From the NCBI GenBank assembly GCA_963704335.1, contig OY969889.1:682001-746000 (forward strand): a stretch of 64,000 nt of DNA, in the 5' to 3' direction. The notes beneath the pieces were generated by a model. That model had not been told where the DNA came from and did not search any database. It saw only the letters and a program-made list of their open reading frames with translations. Shown in pieces: positions 40,986 through 50,129 of this stretch. The DNA comes from PALSA-612 sp963704335 (GTDB lineage Bacteria; Actinomycetota; Thermoleophilia; Gaiellales; Gaiellaceae). Numbering within the stretch: the stretch's first letter is position 1; every line of letters starts with the position of its first letter. The position numbers were made by a program, and so were the translations under genes.

Positions 40986-41714
40986 ATGGCAGCAGCCTTC
41001 GGCTGGGGACTGCTGGCCGCTTCGTCGCTCGTGATCGGCGCGCTCGTCTCGCTTCGCTTCCGCCTCGGCTTGCGCACCATCGGGCTGATCATGGGCTTCG
41101 GCGCGGGAGTACTGATCAGCGCAGTCGCCTTCGACCTCGTCGAGGAGGCGGCCGACATGGGATCGCACGGAGCGGTCATCGCGGGCCTCTTCGTGGGCTG
41201 CGCTGTCTTCTTCGTGGGCGACCTGCTGATCTCCCGCCTGGGCGGAAGCGAGCGCAAGAGTGCAGCCGGCCGCCAGGAGAGCGGTTCCGCGCTCGCCATC
41301 GTGCTCGGAACGGTGCTGGACGGAATCCCCGAGTCGATGGTGATCGGAGTGACGATCTTCGAAGGCGGGGCGGTGGGCGCTGCCTTTCTCGCAGCGGTCT
41401 TCATCTCCAACCTCCCCGAGGCGATCTCGTCGACGGCGGGGCTCGTCAGTGGCGGCTGGGAGAGAGCACGAATCATCTGGATGTGGATCGCGATCGCACT
41501 GGTGTCGGGGCTCGCATCAGTTGCGGGCTACGGCCTGTTCCAGGGCGCCTCGCCGAACGTCGTCGCCTTCGTGCTCGCGTTCGCCGCGGGCGCGATCCTG
41601 ACGATGCTCGCCGACACGATGATGCCCGAGGCGTATGAGCACAGCGGGAAGCTGGTCGGCGTCGTCGCGACGCTTGGATTCGCCGTCGCCTTCACGATCC
41701 ATGCGCTCGACTGA
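40986..41714 (+). CDS. ZIP-family metal transporter
   Basis: Membrane protein of 242 residues with about seven to eight helices, related to ZIP (zinc/iron) permeases. The metal-site helix reads VLGTVLDGIPESMVIGVTIF, the usual Asp-Gly-Ile-Pro-Glu version, and the next helix has FISNLPEAISSTAGLVSGG. GFGAGVLISAVAFDLVEEA is the equivalent N-terminal segment, and AGAILTMLADTMMPEAYEHS the last one. It is six bases downstream of the ASCH gene. Predicted to move divalent metal across the cytoplasmic membrane. Confidence 0.85.
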   Translation: MAAAFGWGLLAASSLVIGALVSLRFRLGLRTIGLIMGFGAGVLISAVAFDLVEEAADMGSHGAVIAGLFVGCAVFFVGDLLISRLGGSERKSAAGRQESGSALAIVLGTVLDGIPESMVIGVTIFEGGAVGAAFLAAVFISNLPEAISSTAGLVSGGWERARIIWMWIAIALVSGLASVAGYGLFQGASPNVVAFVLAFAAGAILTMLADTMMPEAYEHSGKLVGVVATLGFAVAFTIHALD

Positions 41715-41754
41715 CCCGCGATAGACTCGCCGTTCCCCCCAAAAAGGAGCACGC

Positions 41755-42150
41755 ATGCTCGTAAGTGACTACTCGTTCTGGGAAGTCCTCTGGTGGATGG
41801 TCGCGTTCTTCGCGTTCGTCATCTGGTTCTGGCTTCTCATCACGGTCTTCGGAGATCTCTTCCGCCGTCACGACGTCGGAGGCGGAGGGAAGACCCTCTG
41901 GATCATCTTCATCATCCTCTTGCCGTTCTTGGGCGTCTTCATCTACCTGATCTCCCAGGGCAAGGGCATGGCCGAGCGCAACATGGCATCGATGCAGGCG
42001 GCCCAGGCTCAGCAAGCCGACTACATCAAGTCGGTCGCAAGCGGCGGTGGAGCCGCCGACGAGATCGACAAGGCGAAGAAGCTGCTCGACTCCGGCGCCA
42101 TCACGCAGGCCGAGTTCGACGCCATCAAGACCAAGGCGCTCGCCTCATAG
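41755..42150 (+). CDS. PLDc_N and SHOCT domain membrane protein
   Basis: Protein of 131 residues. Two membrane segments (VLWWMVAFFAFVIWFWLLIT and TLWIIFIILLPFLGVFIYLI) form a phospholipase-D-nuclease N-terminal type domain; a polar linker rich in Ala and Gln follows and the end is a SHOCT motif (IDKAKKLLDSGAITQAEFDA). SHOCT is a short oligomerisation or targeting helix pair. aaggag precedes the ATG. Such proteins are very common in Actinomycetota but unassigned. Another SHOCT protein lies at 45058. Confidence 0.8.
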   Translation: MLVSDYSFWEVLWWMVAFFAFVIWFWLLITVFGDLFRRHDVGGGGKTLWIIFIILLPFLGVFIYLISQGKGMAERNMASMQAAQAQQADYIKSVASGGGAADEIDKAKKLLDSGAITQAEFDAIKTKALAS

Positions 42151-42160
42151 CGCGCACCTC

Positions 42161-42191
42161 GTCCCCGGGGGCCCGTGCGGCCTCCGGGGAC
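42161..42191 (+). terminator. Hairpin before the sulfatase gene
   Basis: gtccccgg (42161-42168) pairs with ccggggac (42184-42191), with an inner ggcc/ggcc pairing, in the 62-base gap after the PLDc_N-SHOCT gene. It probably terminates that transcript, and the sulfatase start lies 22 bases further. Confidence 0.5.
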
Positions 42192-42212
42192 TGACGCCCG
42201 GGAGGGAAACCT

Positions 42213-44570
42213 GTGAGCGACTCGTTGCAACGCGACGTCCTGCCCATGCCGGATCAGCCGTACGAAGGCGAGCTACCCCTCGATGCGAAGGACCCTGACG
42301 CAACCTTTCCACCCATCGAGCCTCTGCGGCCGCCGGACGGGGCGCCAAACGTGCTCCTCATCCTTATCGACGACGTCGGCTTTGCAGCCTCGAGCGCCTT
42401 CGGCGGCCCGTGTCGGACACCGAACGCAGAGCGGCTGGCGGCTGGCGGCGTCAAGTACAACCGGTTCCACACGACTGCGCTCTGCTCTCCCACTCGCCAG
42501 GCGCTGCTGACCGGGCGCAACCACCACGCGGTCGGCATGGGCGGCATCACGGAGATCGCCACCTCGGCGCCCGGTTACAACTCGATCCGGCCGAACACCG
42601 CCGCGCCGCTCGCGGAGACGCTACGGCTGAACGGCTACTCGACGGCGCAGTTCGGGAAGTGCCACGAGGTGCCGGTGTGGGAGACGAGCCCGATGGGGCC
42701 GTTCGGCGCCTGGCCCACAGGCTCGGGCTTCGAGCACTTCTACGGCTTCATCGGCGGTGAGACGAACCAGTACGCGCCCGCGCTCTACCGCGACACGGTG
42801 CCCATCGAGCCCGAGCAAACGGCCGAGGAGGGTTACCACTTCACGGAGGACATGACCGACCAGGCAATCGACTGGATCAAGCAGCAAAAAGCGCTCATGG
42901 CCGACAAGCCGTTCTTCATCTACTTCGCGCCGGGCGCCACGCACGCCCCGCACCACGTACGGCCGGAGTGGTCGGACAAGTATCAGGGCGCGTTCGACGA
43001 CGGGTGGGACGCCCTGCGCGAGCGAACGTTCGCGAAGCAGAAGGAGCTGGGGGTGATCCCGGAGGACGCGGAGCTGACCGAGCGTCCCGAGGAGATCCCG
43101 GCGTGGGACGACATGCCGGACGACCTGAAGCCCGTGCTGGCGCGCCAGATGGAGGTCTACGCCGGGTTCCTCGAGCACACCGACCACCACGTGGGCCGAT
43201 TGATCGACGCGCTATCGGACCTCGAGATCCTCGACGACACGCTCGTCTACTACGTGATCGGCGACAACGGCGCGTCGGCCGAAGGAACGCCGAACGGCTG
43301 CTTCAACGAGATCGCCATCCTCAACGGTGCCTTCGGGGTCGAGACGACGGAGTTCATGGTCTCGAAGATCGACGACTTCGGCACGCCCGAAGCGTTCAAC
43401 CACTACGCGGTCGGCTGGGCACATGCAATGGACACGCCCTACCAGTGGACGAAGCAGATTGCTTCGCACTGGGGCGGGACACGGAACGGCACGGTCGTGC
43501 ACTGGCCCAAGGGCTTCAAGTCGAGAGGAGAAGTGCGCTCGCAGTTCCACCACGTGATCGACGTGGCGGCGACCGTGCTCGAGGCGGCAGAGCTTCCGCA
43601 CCCGACCTCCGTCAACGGCGTCGAGCAGATGCCGCTGCACGGTGTCTCGATGGCGTACTCGTTCGACGACGCGGGGGCAGACGAGCGGCGTACCACCCAG
43701 TACTTCGAGATGTTCTGCAACCGCGGGATCTATCACGAGGGCTGGACCGGCGTGACGCGCCACAGCATCCCCTGGAAGGCGACCGAGATGCCGCCGTTCG
43801 ACGAGGACGTCTGGGAGCTCTACGGGCCTGACGACTGGACACAGGCCCACAACATCGCCGCCGAGCAGCCCGAGAAGCTGGCGGAGCTACAGCAACTCTT
43901 CCTCGACGAGGCGCGGAAGTACAACGTGCTGCCACTCGACGACCGGCGGTTCGAGCGCTTCAACCCCGACCTCGCCGGACGCCCGCAGCTCGTCCGCGGT
44001 AACTCACAGCTGCTCTTCGGACGCATGGGACGCCTCTCCGAGAGCTCGATCGTCGCTTTGAAGAACAAGTCGCACTCGATCACGGCGCAGGTCGACGTGC
44101 CGGCAGGCGGCGCGAGCGGCGTCATCATCGCGCAAGGCGGAGCCTTCGGTGGGTTCGCCCTCTACGCGAAGGACGGCAAGCCGGCGTACTGCTACAACCT
44201 CTTCGGGATCCAGCGGTTCAAGGTGTACGGGTCGGATCCGATACCAGCCGGAGAGCGCCAGGTGCGGATGGAGTTCGCGTACGACGGCGGAGGCTTGGGC
44301 AAAGGCGGGGACGTCACCCTCTTCGTCGACGGCGAGGAGGTCGGGAAGGGTCGGGTCGAGGCCACAGTGCCGATGGTCTTCTCCGCTGACGAGACGACCG
44401 ACGTGGGTGGCGATACGGCGACGCCCGTCAGCGACGACTACGGCTCTCGGGACAGCGTCTTCACCGGCACCGTCAGCTGGGTGCAGATCGACATCGACGA
44501 GGCAGCCGAAGACGTCGACCACCTGATCACGCCGGAGGAGCGGCTGCGCATCGCAATGGCGCGGCAGTAG
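42213..44570 (+). CDS. Formylglycine-dependent sulfatase (arylsulfatase)
   Basis: Type I sulfatase of 785 residues. The maturation signature CSPTRQALLTG (C91) contains the Cys that the formylglycine-generating enzyme oxidises. Metal ligands are in LLILIDDVGF (D53, D54) and in VYYVIGDNGASAEGTPNG (Asp-Asn pair). NRFHTTALCSPTRQALLTGR is classic arylsulfatase. The C-terminal part (about 640-760) is a beta-sandwich with ITAQVDVPAGGASGVIIAQG and VTLFVDGEEVGKGRVEATVP. No signal peptide is seen, so it seems cytosolic. GTG start with gggaggg upstream. The activating enzyme is encoded three genes later. Confidence 0.92.
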   Translation: MSDSLQRDVLPMPDQPYEGELPLDAKDPDATFPPIEPLRPPDGAPNVLLILIDDVGFAASSAFGGPCRTPNAERLAAGGVKYNRFHTTALCSPTRQALLTGRNHHAVGMGGITEIATSAPGYNSIRPNTAAPLAETLRLNGYSTAQFGKCHEVPVWETSPMGPFGAWPTGSGFEHFYGFIGGETNQYAPALYRDTVPIEPEQTAEEGYHFTEDMTDQAIDWIKQQKALMADKPFFIYFAPGATHAPHHVRPEWSDKYQGAFDDGWDALRERTFAKQKELGVIPEDAELTERPEEIPAWDDMPDDLKPVLARQMEVYAGFLEHTDHHVGRLIDALSDLEILDDTLVYYVIGDNGASAEGTPNGCFNEIAILNGAFGVETTEFMVSKIDDFGTPEAFNHYAVGWAHAMDTPYQWTKQIASHWGGTRNGTVVHWPKGFKSRGEVRSQFHHVIDVAATVLEAAELPHPTSVNGVEQMPLHGVSMAYSFDDAGADERRTTQYFEMFCNRGIYHEGWTGVTRHSIPWKATEMPPFDEDVWELYGPDDWTQAHNIAAEQPEKLAELQQLFLDEARKYNVLPLDDRRFERFNPDLAGRPQLVRGNSQLLFGRMGRLSESSIVALKNKSHSITAQVDVPAGGASGVIIAQGGAFGGFALYAKDGKPAYCYNLFGIQRFKVYGSDPIPAGERQVRMEFAYDGGGLGKGGDVTLFVDGEEVGKGRVEATVPMVFSADETTDVGGDTATPVSDDYGSRDSVFTGTVSWVQIDIDEAAEDVDHLITPEERLRIAMARQ

Positions 44571-44609
44571 CATGACCACCACGGACGAACACCGAAAGGG
44601 AGGGCACGC

Positions 44610-45056
44610 ATGGGAAGTGAGATTGGCCCGGTCGACTACATGGTCGTTTCGTTTCCGGGCAACCAGTTCAAGGGCGAGATCGCACCTGCGCTCGCAGACC
44701 TCGTCGATGCGGGCACGATTCGCATCATCGACATCGCGTTCGTCGGCAAGGACGCGGACGGTGACACGGTCGCGTTCGAGCTCACGGAGCTCGATCCTGA
44801 AGTCCAGAAGGGTCTCGACAACCTCGGCATCGAGGTCGAAGGCCTCTTCAACGAGGACGACCTGAAGGACGCGGGAGAGGCTCTCGAGCCGAACTCGTCG
44901 GCCGCGCTCCTCGTCTGGGAGAACGTCTGGGCGAGGGACGTCAAGCAGGCGCTCCTGAATGCGGGTGGCGAGCTCGTCGCGTTCGAGCGGCTGCCGCACG
45001 AGGTCGTGAAGGCCGCCCGCGAGTACGCCCTCGAGGGCGCTGGAAAGGAGAGCTGA
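44610..45056 (+). CDS. DUF6325-like protein
   Basis: Protein of 148 residues, unassigned, of the DUF6325 (DUF1269-like) type: IGPVDYMVVSFPGNQFKGEI, then PALADLVDAGTIRIIDIAFV, DADGDTVAFELTELD and LLVWENVWARDVKQALLNAG, which is the usual pattern of a pleated repeat fold. aagggagg precedes the ATG. These proteins usually accompany a SHOCT membrane partner, as here at 45058. It lies between the sulfatase and its likely activating enzyme; a role in that pathway is only positional. Confidence 0.78.
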   Translation: MGSEIGPVDYMVVSFPGNQFKGEIAPALADLVDAGTIRIIDIAFVGKDADGDTVAFELTELDPEVQKGLDNLGIEVEGLFNEDDLKDAGEALEPNSSAALLVWENVWARDVKQALLNAGGELVAFERLPHEVVKAAREYALEGAGKES

Positions 45057-45057
45057 G

Positions 45058-45339
45058 ATGATCGGAAGACGAGGTCCAGGGCTGGTGCGTATGGCGGCCA
45101 GCACGGCGGTCATCGCCGGCACGGCCGGTGCCGTACGGCACCGGCAAGACCAGAAGTACGCGGCGCAGGACCAGGCCGCCTACGACCAGCAGATGGCGGC
45201 CCAGGCAGCCGCAGCGCCTGCTGCCCCGGCAGAGCCTGACTACGCAGCCGAGCTGGAGCAGCTCGCGCAGCTCAAGAACCAGGGCATCCTCACGGACGAG
45301 GAGTTCGAGGCGAAGAAGAAGCAGATCCTCGGGATCTGA
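45058..45339 (+). CDS. SHOCT-domain protein
   Basis: Protein of 93 residues. The first part has one short hydrophobic helix (AASTAVIAGTAGAVRHRQD), the middle is rich in Ala, Gln and Pro (QQMAAQAAAAPAAPAEPDYA), and the end is a full SHOCT motif, LEQLAQLKNQGILTDEEFEA then KKKQILGI. It begins one base after the DUF6325-like gene and is probably co-translated. The SHOCT unit likely mediates oligomerisation or membrane association. Function unknown. Confidence 0.8.
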   Translation: MIGRRGPGLVRMAASTAVIAGTAGAVRHRQDQKYAAQDQAAYDQQMAAQAAAAPAAPAEPDYAAELEQLAQLKNQGILTDEEFEAKKKQILGI

Positions 45340-45341
45340 CC

Positions 45342-46243
45342 ATGGATCGCTTGGCGGGCCCTCCTGATCGGGAGGGCCCTCTGGCTTGGGTACCGGGAGG
45401 GTCGTTCCGCATGGGCTCGGAGGACTTCTATCCGGAGGAACGACCGGTCCGCATAGTCGAGGTGGACGGCTTTTGGATCGACACGCATCCGGTGACCGTC
45501 GCCGACTTCCGAGAGTTCGTGTCGGCGACGGGCTACCGCACCGTCGCAGAGCGGCCGCCCGACCCGGCGGACTTTCCCGGCGTCGACCCTGCGAAGCTCG
45601 TGTCCGGGCTCTCTCGTCTTCCACATGACGGCCGGGCCGGTCGACCTGAGCGATTACTTCGCCTGGTGGGACTACGTGCCCGACGCGTGTTGGGGACGAC
45701 CTGACGGGCCGGGCTCCTCGGTGGACGGCCGCGCCGACCATCCGGTCGTGCACGTCGCCTACGAGGACGCCGCCGCCTACGCAGCCTGGGCCGGCAAGCA
45801 CCTGCCCACCGAGGCGGAGTGGGAGTGCGCCGCCCGGGGCGGGCTCGACGGCGCTGCATTCACGTGGGGCGACGACCGACGTTCAGGAGAGCGAGCCGCT
45901 CGCCAACACGTGGCAAGGCGAGTTCCCCTGGCAGAACCTCGAGCTCGACGGCTTCGCGGGCACGTCGCCCGTCGGCAGCTTCCCTCCGAACGGCTACGGG
46001 CTCTTCGACATGGCGGGGAATGTCTGGGAGTGGACGAAGGACTTCTTCACGGGGCGCGATACGCCGGCGCCGTGCTGTGCGCCGCACGTGTCCGGTGAGA
46101 GCGTCCCGCGCCGCGTGATCAAGGGCGGCTCACATCTGTGCGCTCCGAACTACTGCCTGCGCTACCGGCCCGCGGCGCGACAGTCCGAGACCGTCGACAC
46201 GTCGACGAGCCACATCGGCTTCCGCTGCGTCGTGCGTCCCTAG
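45342..46243 (+). CDS. Formylglycine-generating enzyme (SUMF1/EgtB family), two frame breaks
   Basis: Copper-dependent oxidase family member that converts the sulfatase Cys to formylglycine. In frame one: VPGGSFRMGSEDFYPEERPV and RIVEVDGFWIDTHPVTVADF. Near 45608 one base is extra and the sequence goes on FHMTAGPVDLSDYFAWWDYV, HPVVHVAYEDAAAYAAWAGK and HLPTEAEWECAARGGL. Near 45878 a second extra base restores the frame for SEPLANTWQGEFPWQNLELD and FDMAGNVWEWTKDFF. The two catalytic Cys are kept in GGSHLCAPNYCLRYRPAAR, and TSTSHIGFRCV ends the family core. Both breaks look like added bases (ggg for gg, cc for c), so the gene is probably intact in the cell. Confidence 0.82.
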
Positions 46244-47316
46244 CCAGCTGCAGGGGCCTTCGCCGCCGATACCTTGGCCCGCCGCGCTTCGGTCACCTCG
46301 CGGACGAAGATCTGGATGGTGGCGGCCAGCGGCACGGCGACCAGCGCGCCGAGGACGCCGAGCAGCGCGCCGAACAGGGACACCGCGACGATGATGAAGA
46401 AGGGGGAGAGCTCGACGGCCTTGCCCTGCACCTTCGGCGTGATGATGCTGTTCTCTACCTGCTGGTAGATGAGGACGACCGCCAGCATGATGAGACCGGC
46501 CGTCATCCCCTCCTCCGCCCACAACGCCGGCACAAGGATGAAGCCCGCCATGGTCGCGCCGATGTTCGGGATCATGTCGAGCAGGCCCGCGATCAGCCCC
46601 AGCCCGAGCGCGTAGCTCGAGCCGAGGAGCCAGGCGGTCAAGCCCTGCGTCGTTCCTGCGATCGTGGCGACGATCACGACGCCTATCGCCCACCGGGACA
46701 CGGACTCGGTGATCCGGTCCCAGACGGCAAGCCAGCGCTCGTCCTGGCCCGGCATGAGCACGCTGGCCACCGCCTGCCGCATCTTGCCGATGTCGACCAG
46801 CAGGAACAGGCAGACGAAGAGGATCGTGAACGCCGCCAGGAACACCGTGAAGAAGTCTCCGGCGATGCCGAGGACGGCGCTGATCGCGTCCGGAACGGTG
46901 TCCGCAAGCGCATTCGCCCCCTCCTGGACGTTCTCGCGCGGCTCCGGTATCGCCGAGAGACTCGCAGCTCGTCAGAAGAACGCAGCTGATCGACGAGCGG
47001 CAGGCAGGTCCTGGAGGAAGTCGCGCACGCTGCCCACGAGCGGCACGAGGAACAAGAGCGCGAGCAGCGTGACTCCCACCGCAGTGCCGAGCACCGTGAC
47101 GGTCGCGGCCAGCCCACGCGACAGCCCGGTCTTGGCCATCACGAAGCGCAGGGGATACTCGAACACGAGCGCGAGAAAGATCCCGACGAAGACGATCAGG
47201 AATGCCTCCGCGATCGTCGCGAAGGCCCACATGAGAGCGATCGCTCCGGCTACGAGCAGGATCGTCCGCAGCGGCACGACAACGGCAACCCGCGGGGGCT
47301 GGGGCGTGGGACCCAT
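46240..47316 (-). CDS. AI-2E-type membrane transporter, frame-broken
   Basis: Membrane protein of the AI-2E (PerM/TqsA) family. The N-terminal part, from the ATG at 47316, has helices ILLVAGAIALMWAFATIAEA and FLIVFVGIFLALVFEYPLRF and ends LVGSVRDFLQDLP. Between about 47000 and 46930 at least two frame changes are needed (via VDQLRSSDELR) before the rest continues as GIAGDFFTVFLAAFTILF-like sequence, LVDIGKMRQAVASVLMPGQD, LIAGLLDMIPNIGATMAGFI and VENSIITPKVQGKAVELSPF, all typical of the family. Its stop overlaps the convergent FGE gene by four bases. Transported substrate unknown. Confidence 0.78.
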
Positions 47317-47390
47317 CGGCACGAAGCCTAGAGTTGGCGCCGGAAGGCCTTTAGCGTCTGGCCGCAACGTGCGGTACGGTCCGGGTCCCC

Positions 47391-48531
47391 GTGAGCACCG
47401 CCGCCACCACCAGCGTCACACCTCCGCCGTCGCGCAGGCAGCGCCTGACGAAGGTCTTCGCGTGGCTCGTCGGCATCGCGATCTTCCTCGTGATCCTCAA
47501 CCTGCTCGGCGTCAGCGTCGTCGATTGGCTCGCAGGACCTCTGGGATCAGATCGAGGACATCCCCAAGGGCTACCTCGTCGCCGCGCTGTTCTTCCAGAC
47601 GGCGCAGACGTTCTTCGCGGGGCTCTCCTACTACGGGATCCTGAAATTCGCCTACAAGGACGAGGTCACGCTCTGGCCGATCATCGCAGCCTATGCCGCC
47701 GGCGTTGCGCTGAACGGGTTCCTGCCCGCCAACCTCGGCACGTTCGTGAGCCTGATGATGTTCGTCGCCATCATCCCGTCCTGCACGGTGGGCGGTGCGA
47801 TTGCGGCGTACATCGTGCAGAAGATCTTCTTCACCATCGCCGGGACGTTCGTCTACCTCTACATGTTCCTCAGCGTCCCGAACTCGTTCGACGTCAGCTT
47901 TGGCGGGAACCTCAAGGCGTACCCGTGGCTCACGATCTTGATCGTTGCCGGCGGCGCCGTGCTGATCGTGATCGTCGGCCGGATCCTCTGGTCGAAGATC
48001 AAGAAGCTCTGGGACCAGGCCAAGCAGGGCGGCGCCATCCTCACGCGAGCCGAAGACGTACCTCAAGCACGCATTCCTGCCGTCGTTTCTGTCCTGGTGC
48101 TGCAAGATCGTCGTGACCGGGATCTTCCTCGCTGCCTTCGCCATCCCTGTGACCTTCAACTCGATCATGTGGGTCTTCGGCTCGGGGTCGCTCGCAAGCG
48201 TCGCGTCGTTCACGCCGGGCTCCGTCGGCGTCACGCAGGCGACGAACGCGCTCGCGCTCGACGCGTGCTGTGACGTGCCGAGATCGACGGCGATCGACTA
48301 CTCGACTGCACAGCAGCTGATCACGACGGGTTGGAACCAGGTGGTCGCGCTCGTCCTCGTGATCACGATCTTCGGCTGGACGGGCGGCAAGCACCTCGTC
48401 ACGACCTCGTACAAGGACGCGAAGGACCAGGCCGCCGACATGAAGGAGCAGCGCGCCGAGAAGAAGGCGGCCAAGAAGGAGCCCAAGCAGTCAGAGAAGG
48501 AAGCGAAGCGCAGCAGAAGTCGGCTGAATGA
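47391..48531 (+). CDS. LPG-synthase transmembrane-type protein, frame-broken
   Basis: Membrane protein of the lysylphosphatidylglycerol synthase TM-region family (flippase-like core without the synthase domain). The GTG at 47391 leads to RLTKVFAWLVGIAIFLVILN; a break near 47540 is followed by GYLVAALFFQTAQTFFAGLS, AGVALNGFLPANLGTFVSLM and AYIVQKIFFTIAGTFVYLYM. A second break near 48050 is followed by VTGIFLAAFAIPVTFNSIMW and the family motif FTPGSVGVTQATNA. A third near 48515 restores the natural end at 48531, overlapping the next ATG (ATGA). The Lys/Glu-rich tail is cytosolic. Lipid-related role inferred. Confidence 0.75.
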
Positions 48532-49199
48532 GCTGGATCTACGCGGAGCTCGTCGCGGTCTCCCTGGCTGCGATGCTCTCGCCCACCACGCTCACTTTCT
48601 GCGTGCTCGCGCTCGTGCTGGGCGACCGGCCGTTGCGCACCGGCCTGTTCTTCTACGTCGGCGCGCTGACGGCGACGCTCGCGGTCGGAGTCGCCGCCGC
48701 CTTCGTGCTCGGTGACGTCGCGGCATCCGACACGCCGTCCAGTCCGAAGACGTGGGTCGCAGTCCTCGACGTGGTCGCGGCTTCGTTCCTGCTCGTGTGG
48801 GCGGCGAGGCTGTGGCGCAACCCGCCGGGCCCCGAGAAGCAGGAAGCGGCGGTCGATCAGATGGGCAAGGTCGCGTCGTCATCTGCCATCGCGGTCGTCG
48901 GAGCCGGCGCGGCGCTCGCCAACCCGGGCGCCTTCATACCGATCGCGCTGAAGACGATCTCGGAGACCGACCCTGGCGCTGGAGGCTACGCGGTGCAGTG
49001 GCTGTTCTTCGCTCTCGTCTCGCTGCTGCCGTTGCTCGTGGCGATCGTGCTGCTGGTCGTCGCTCCGGCCTGGACCGGTCGCCTGCTCGCTGGCGCACAG
49101 GGCTGGCTCACGCGCCACGCCATTCAGGTGGCGATCGTGATCATCGCGCTGCTGGCGCTGGCGCTGCTCCGCAACGGCATCGCAGGGCTTACGGACTAG
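48528..49199 (+). CDS. GAP/SfLAP-family membrane protein
   Basis: Six-helix membrane protein of 223 residues of the GAP (SfLAP, sulfolipid-addressing-like) family. The first helix holds the characteristic VAVSLAAMLSPTTLTFCVLA, and later segments are LFFYVGALTATLAVGVAAAF, GAGAALANPGAFIPIALKTI and LVSLLPLLVAIVLLVVAPAW. Mycobacterial relatives help place glycolipids at the cell surface. It overlaps the stop of the LPG-synthase-TM-like gene by four bases, so the two may act together in lipid handling. Convergent with the EamA gene. Confidence 0.8.
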   Translation: MSWIYAELVAVSLAAMLSPTTLTFCVLALVLGDRPLRTGLFFYVGALTATLAVGVAAAFVLGDVAASDTPSSPKTWVAVLDVVAASFLLVWAARLWRNPPGPEKQEAAVDQMGKVASSSAIAVVGAGAALANPGAFIPIALKTISETDPGAGGYAVQWLFFALVSLLPLLVAIVLLVVAPAWTGRLLAGAQGWLTRHAIQVAIVIIALLALALLRNGIAGLTD

Positions 49200-50129
49200 T
49201 CGCGAGCGCCGGCTCTGGAGCTTTGCCGCTGCCTTCTCGCGGGCGATGGAGATCGCAACGGCGCCGAGCATCGCGAGCGCCAGACCGCACACCGCCACGA
49301 CGACGTGCCACGCCGGTCGGCTCAGACGCTCGTCGAAGAGGAAGATCCCGAGGGCGACGGAGACGATCGGGTTGGACACGGAGACCGTGGCGACGGACGT
49401 GGCGAGGTAGCCGGCGCTCAGCGAGACCTGCTGGAGAGCGAACGCCACGATGCCCGTGATCGCCATTCCGTAGGGCTCCCAGTGCGACAGCACGGCGTCG
49501 ACGCCGCCGTCGTGGAGCATCTCCAGGGTCGGCTTGACGAGACAGGCGGAGACGCCGAACAGGATTCCCGAGATGACGCCGTAGTACGCGGCCTGGCGCA
49601 CCGCTTCGCTCCTGCGAGCGGCCACGTAGAGGAACACGCACACGACTCCCACGATGCCGAGAGCGATCGCCCACTCGTCGTTCGGCGCGTTCTCCGAGCC
49701 GCCCGCCGGATCGCCGAAGATCGCGTACATCGCCAGCCCGAGGACGACCACCGCGGCACCGACGATCTGGCGGAGGCCGACTTCCTGCGCGGTCAGGAAG
49801 TAGCCGAGCGGTAGCGCGAACACGACCGTCGACACGAGCAGCGGCTGGATGATCGCGAGCCGCCCGTGGTCGAGGGCGATCGCCTGCACGACGTAGCCCA
49901 CGAGCAGCGCCATCGACCCTATGAGCCACCACTTGCTGGCGGCGAGCTTCGCGAAGGAGCGCAGGCTGTCGGGAGACACCCCGAGCGTCAACGCACCCTT
50001 CTGCTGGAGCGTGGCGGCGACCGCGAAGAGGAGAGCGGCTACGAGTGCGAGGATCTCGGCCAGAATCGGGACTCTACGACAGCATGTGATTCGATCCGCG
50101 CGTGGCTGACGAAAAAACGACCCAGGCAT
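49196..50129 (-). CDS. EamA/DMT-superfamily transporter (end and start uncertain)
   Basis: Membrane protein with about nine to ten helices of the drug/metabolite transporter type: EILALVAALLFAVAATLQQK, LIGSMALLVGYVVQAIALDH, QPLLVSTVVFALPLGYFLTA and PIVSVALGIFLFDERLSRPA are the clearest parts. As read, the frame does not stop after AISIAREKAAAK but runs across the opposite gene, so one base was probably lost or gained near 49225; skipping one gives a stop at 49196. The start is also unclear: the ATG at 50129 lies inside the divergent MFS gene, and a CTG at 50063 is another possibility. Substrate unknown. Confidence 0.7.
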
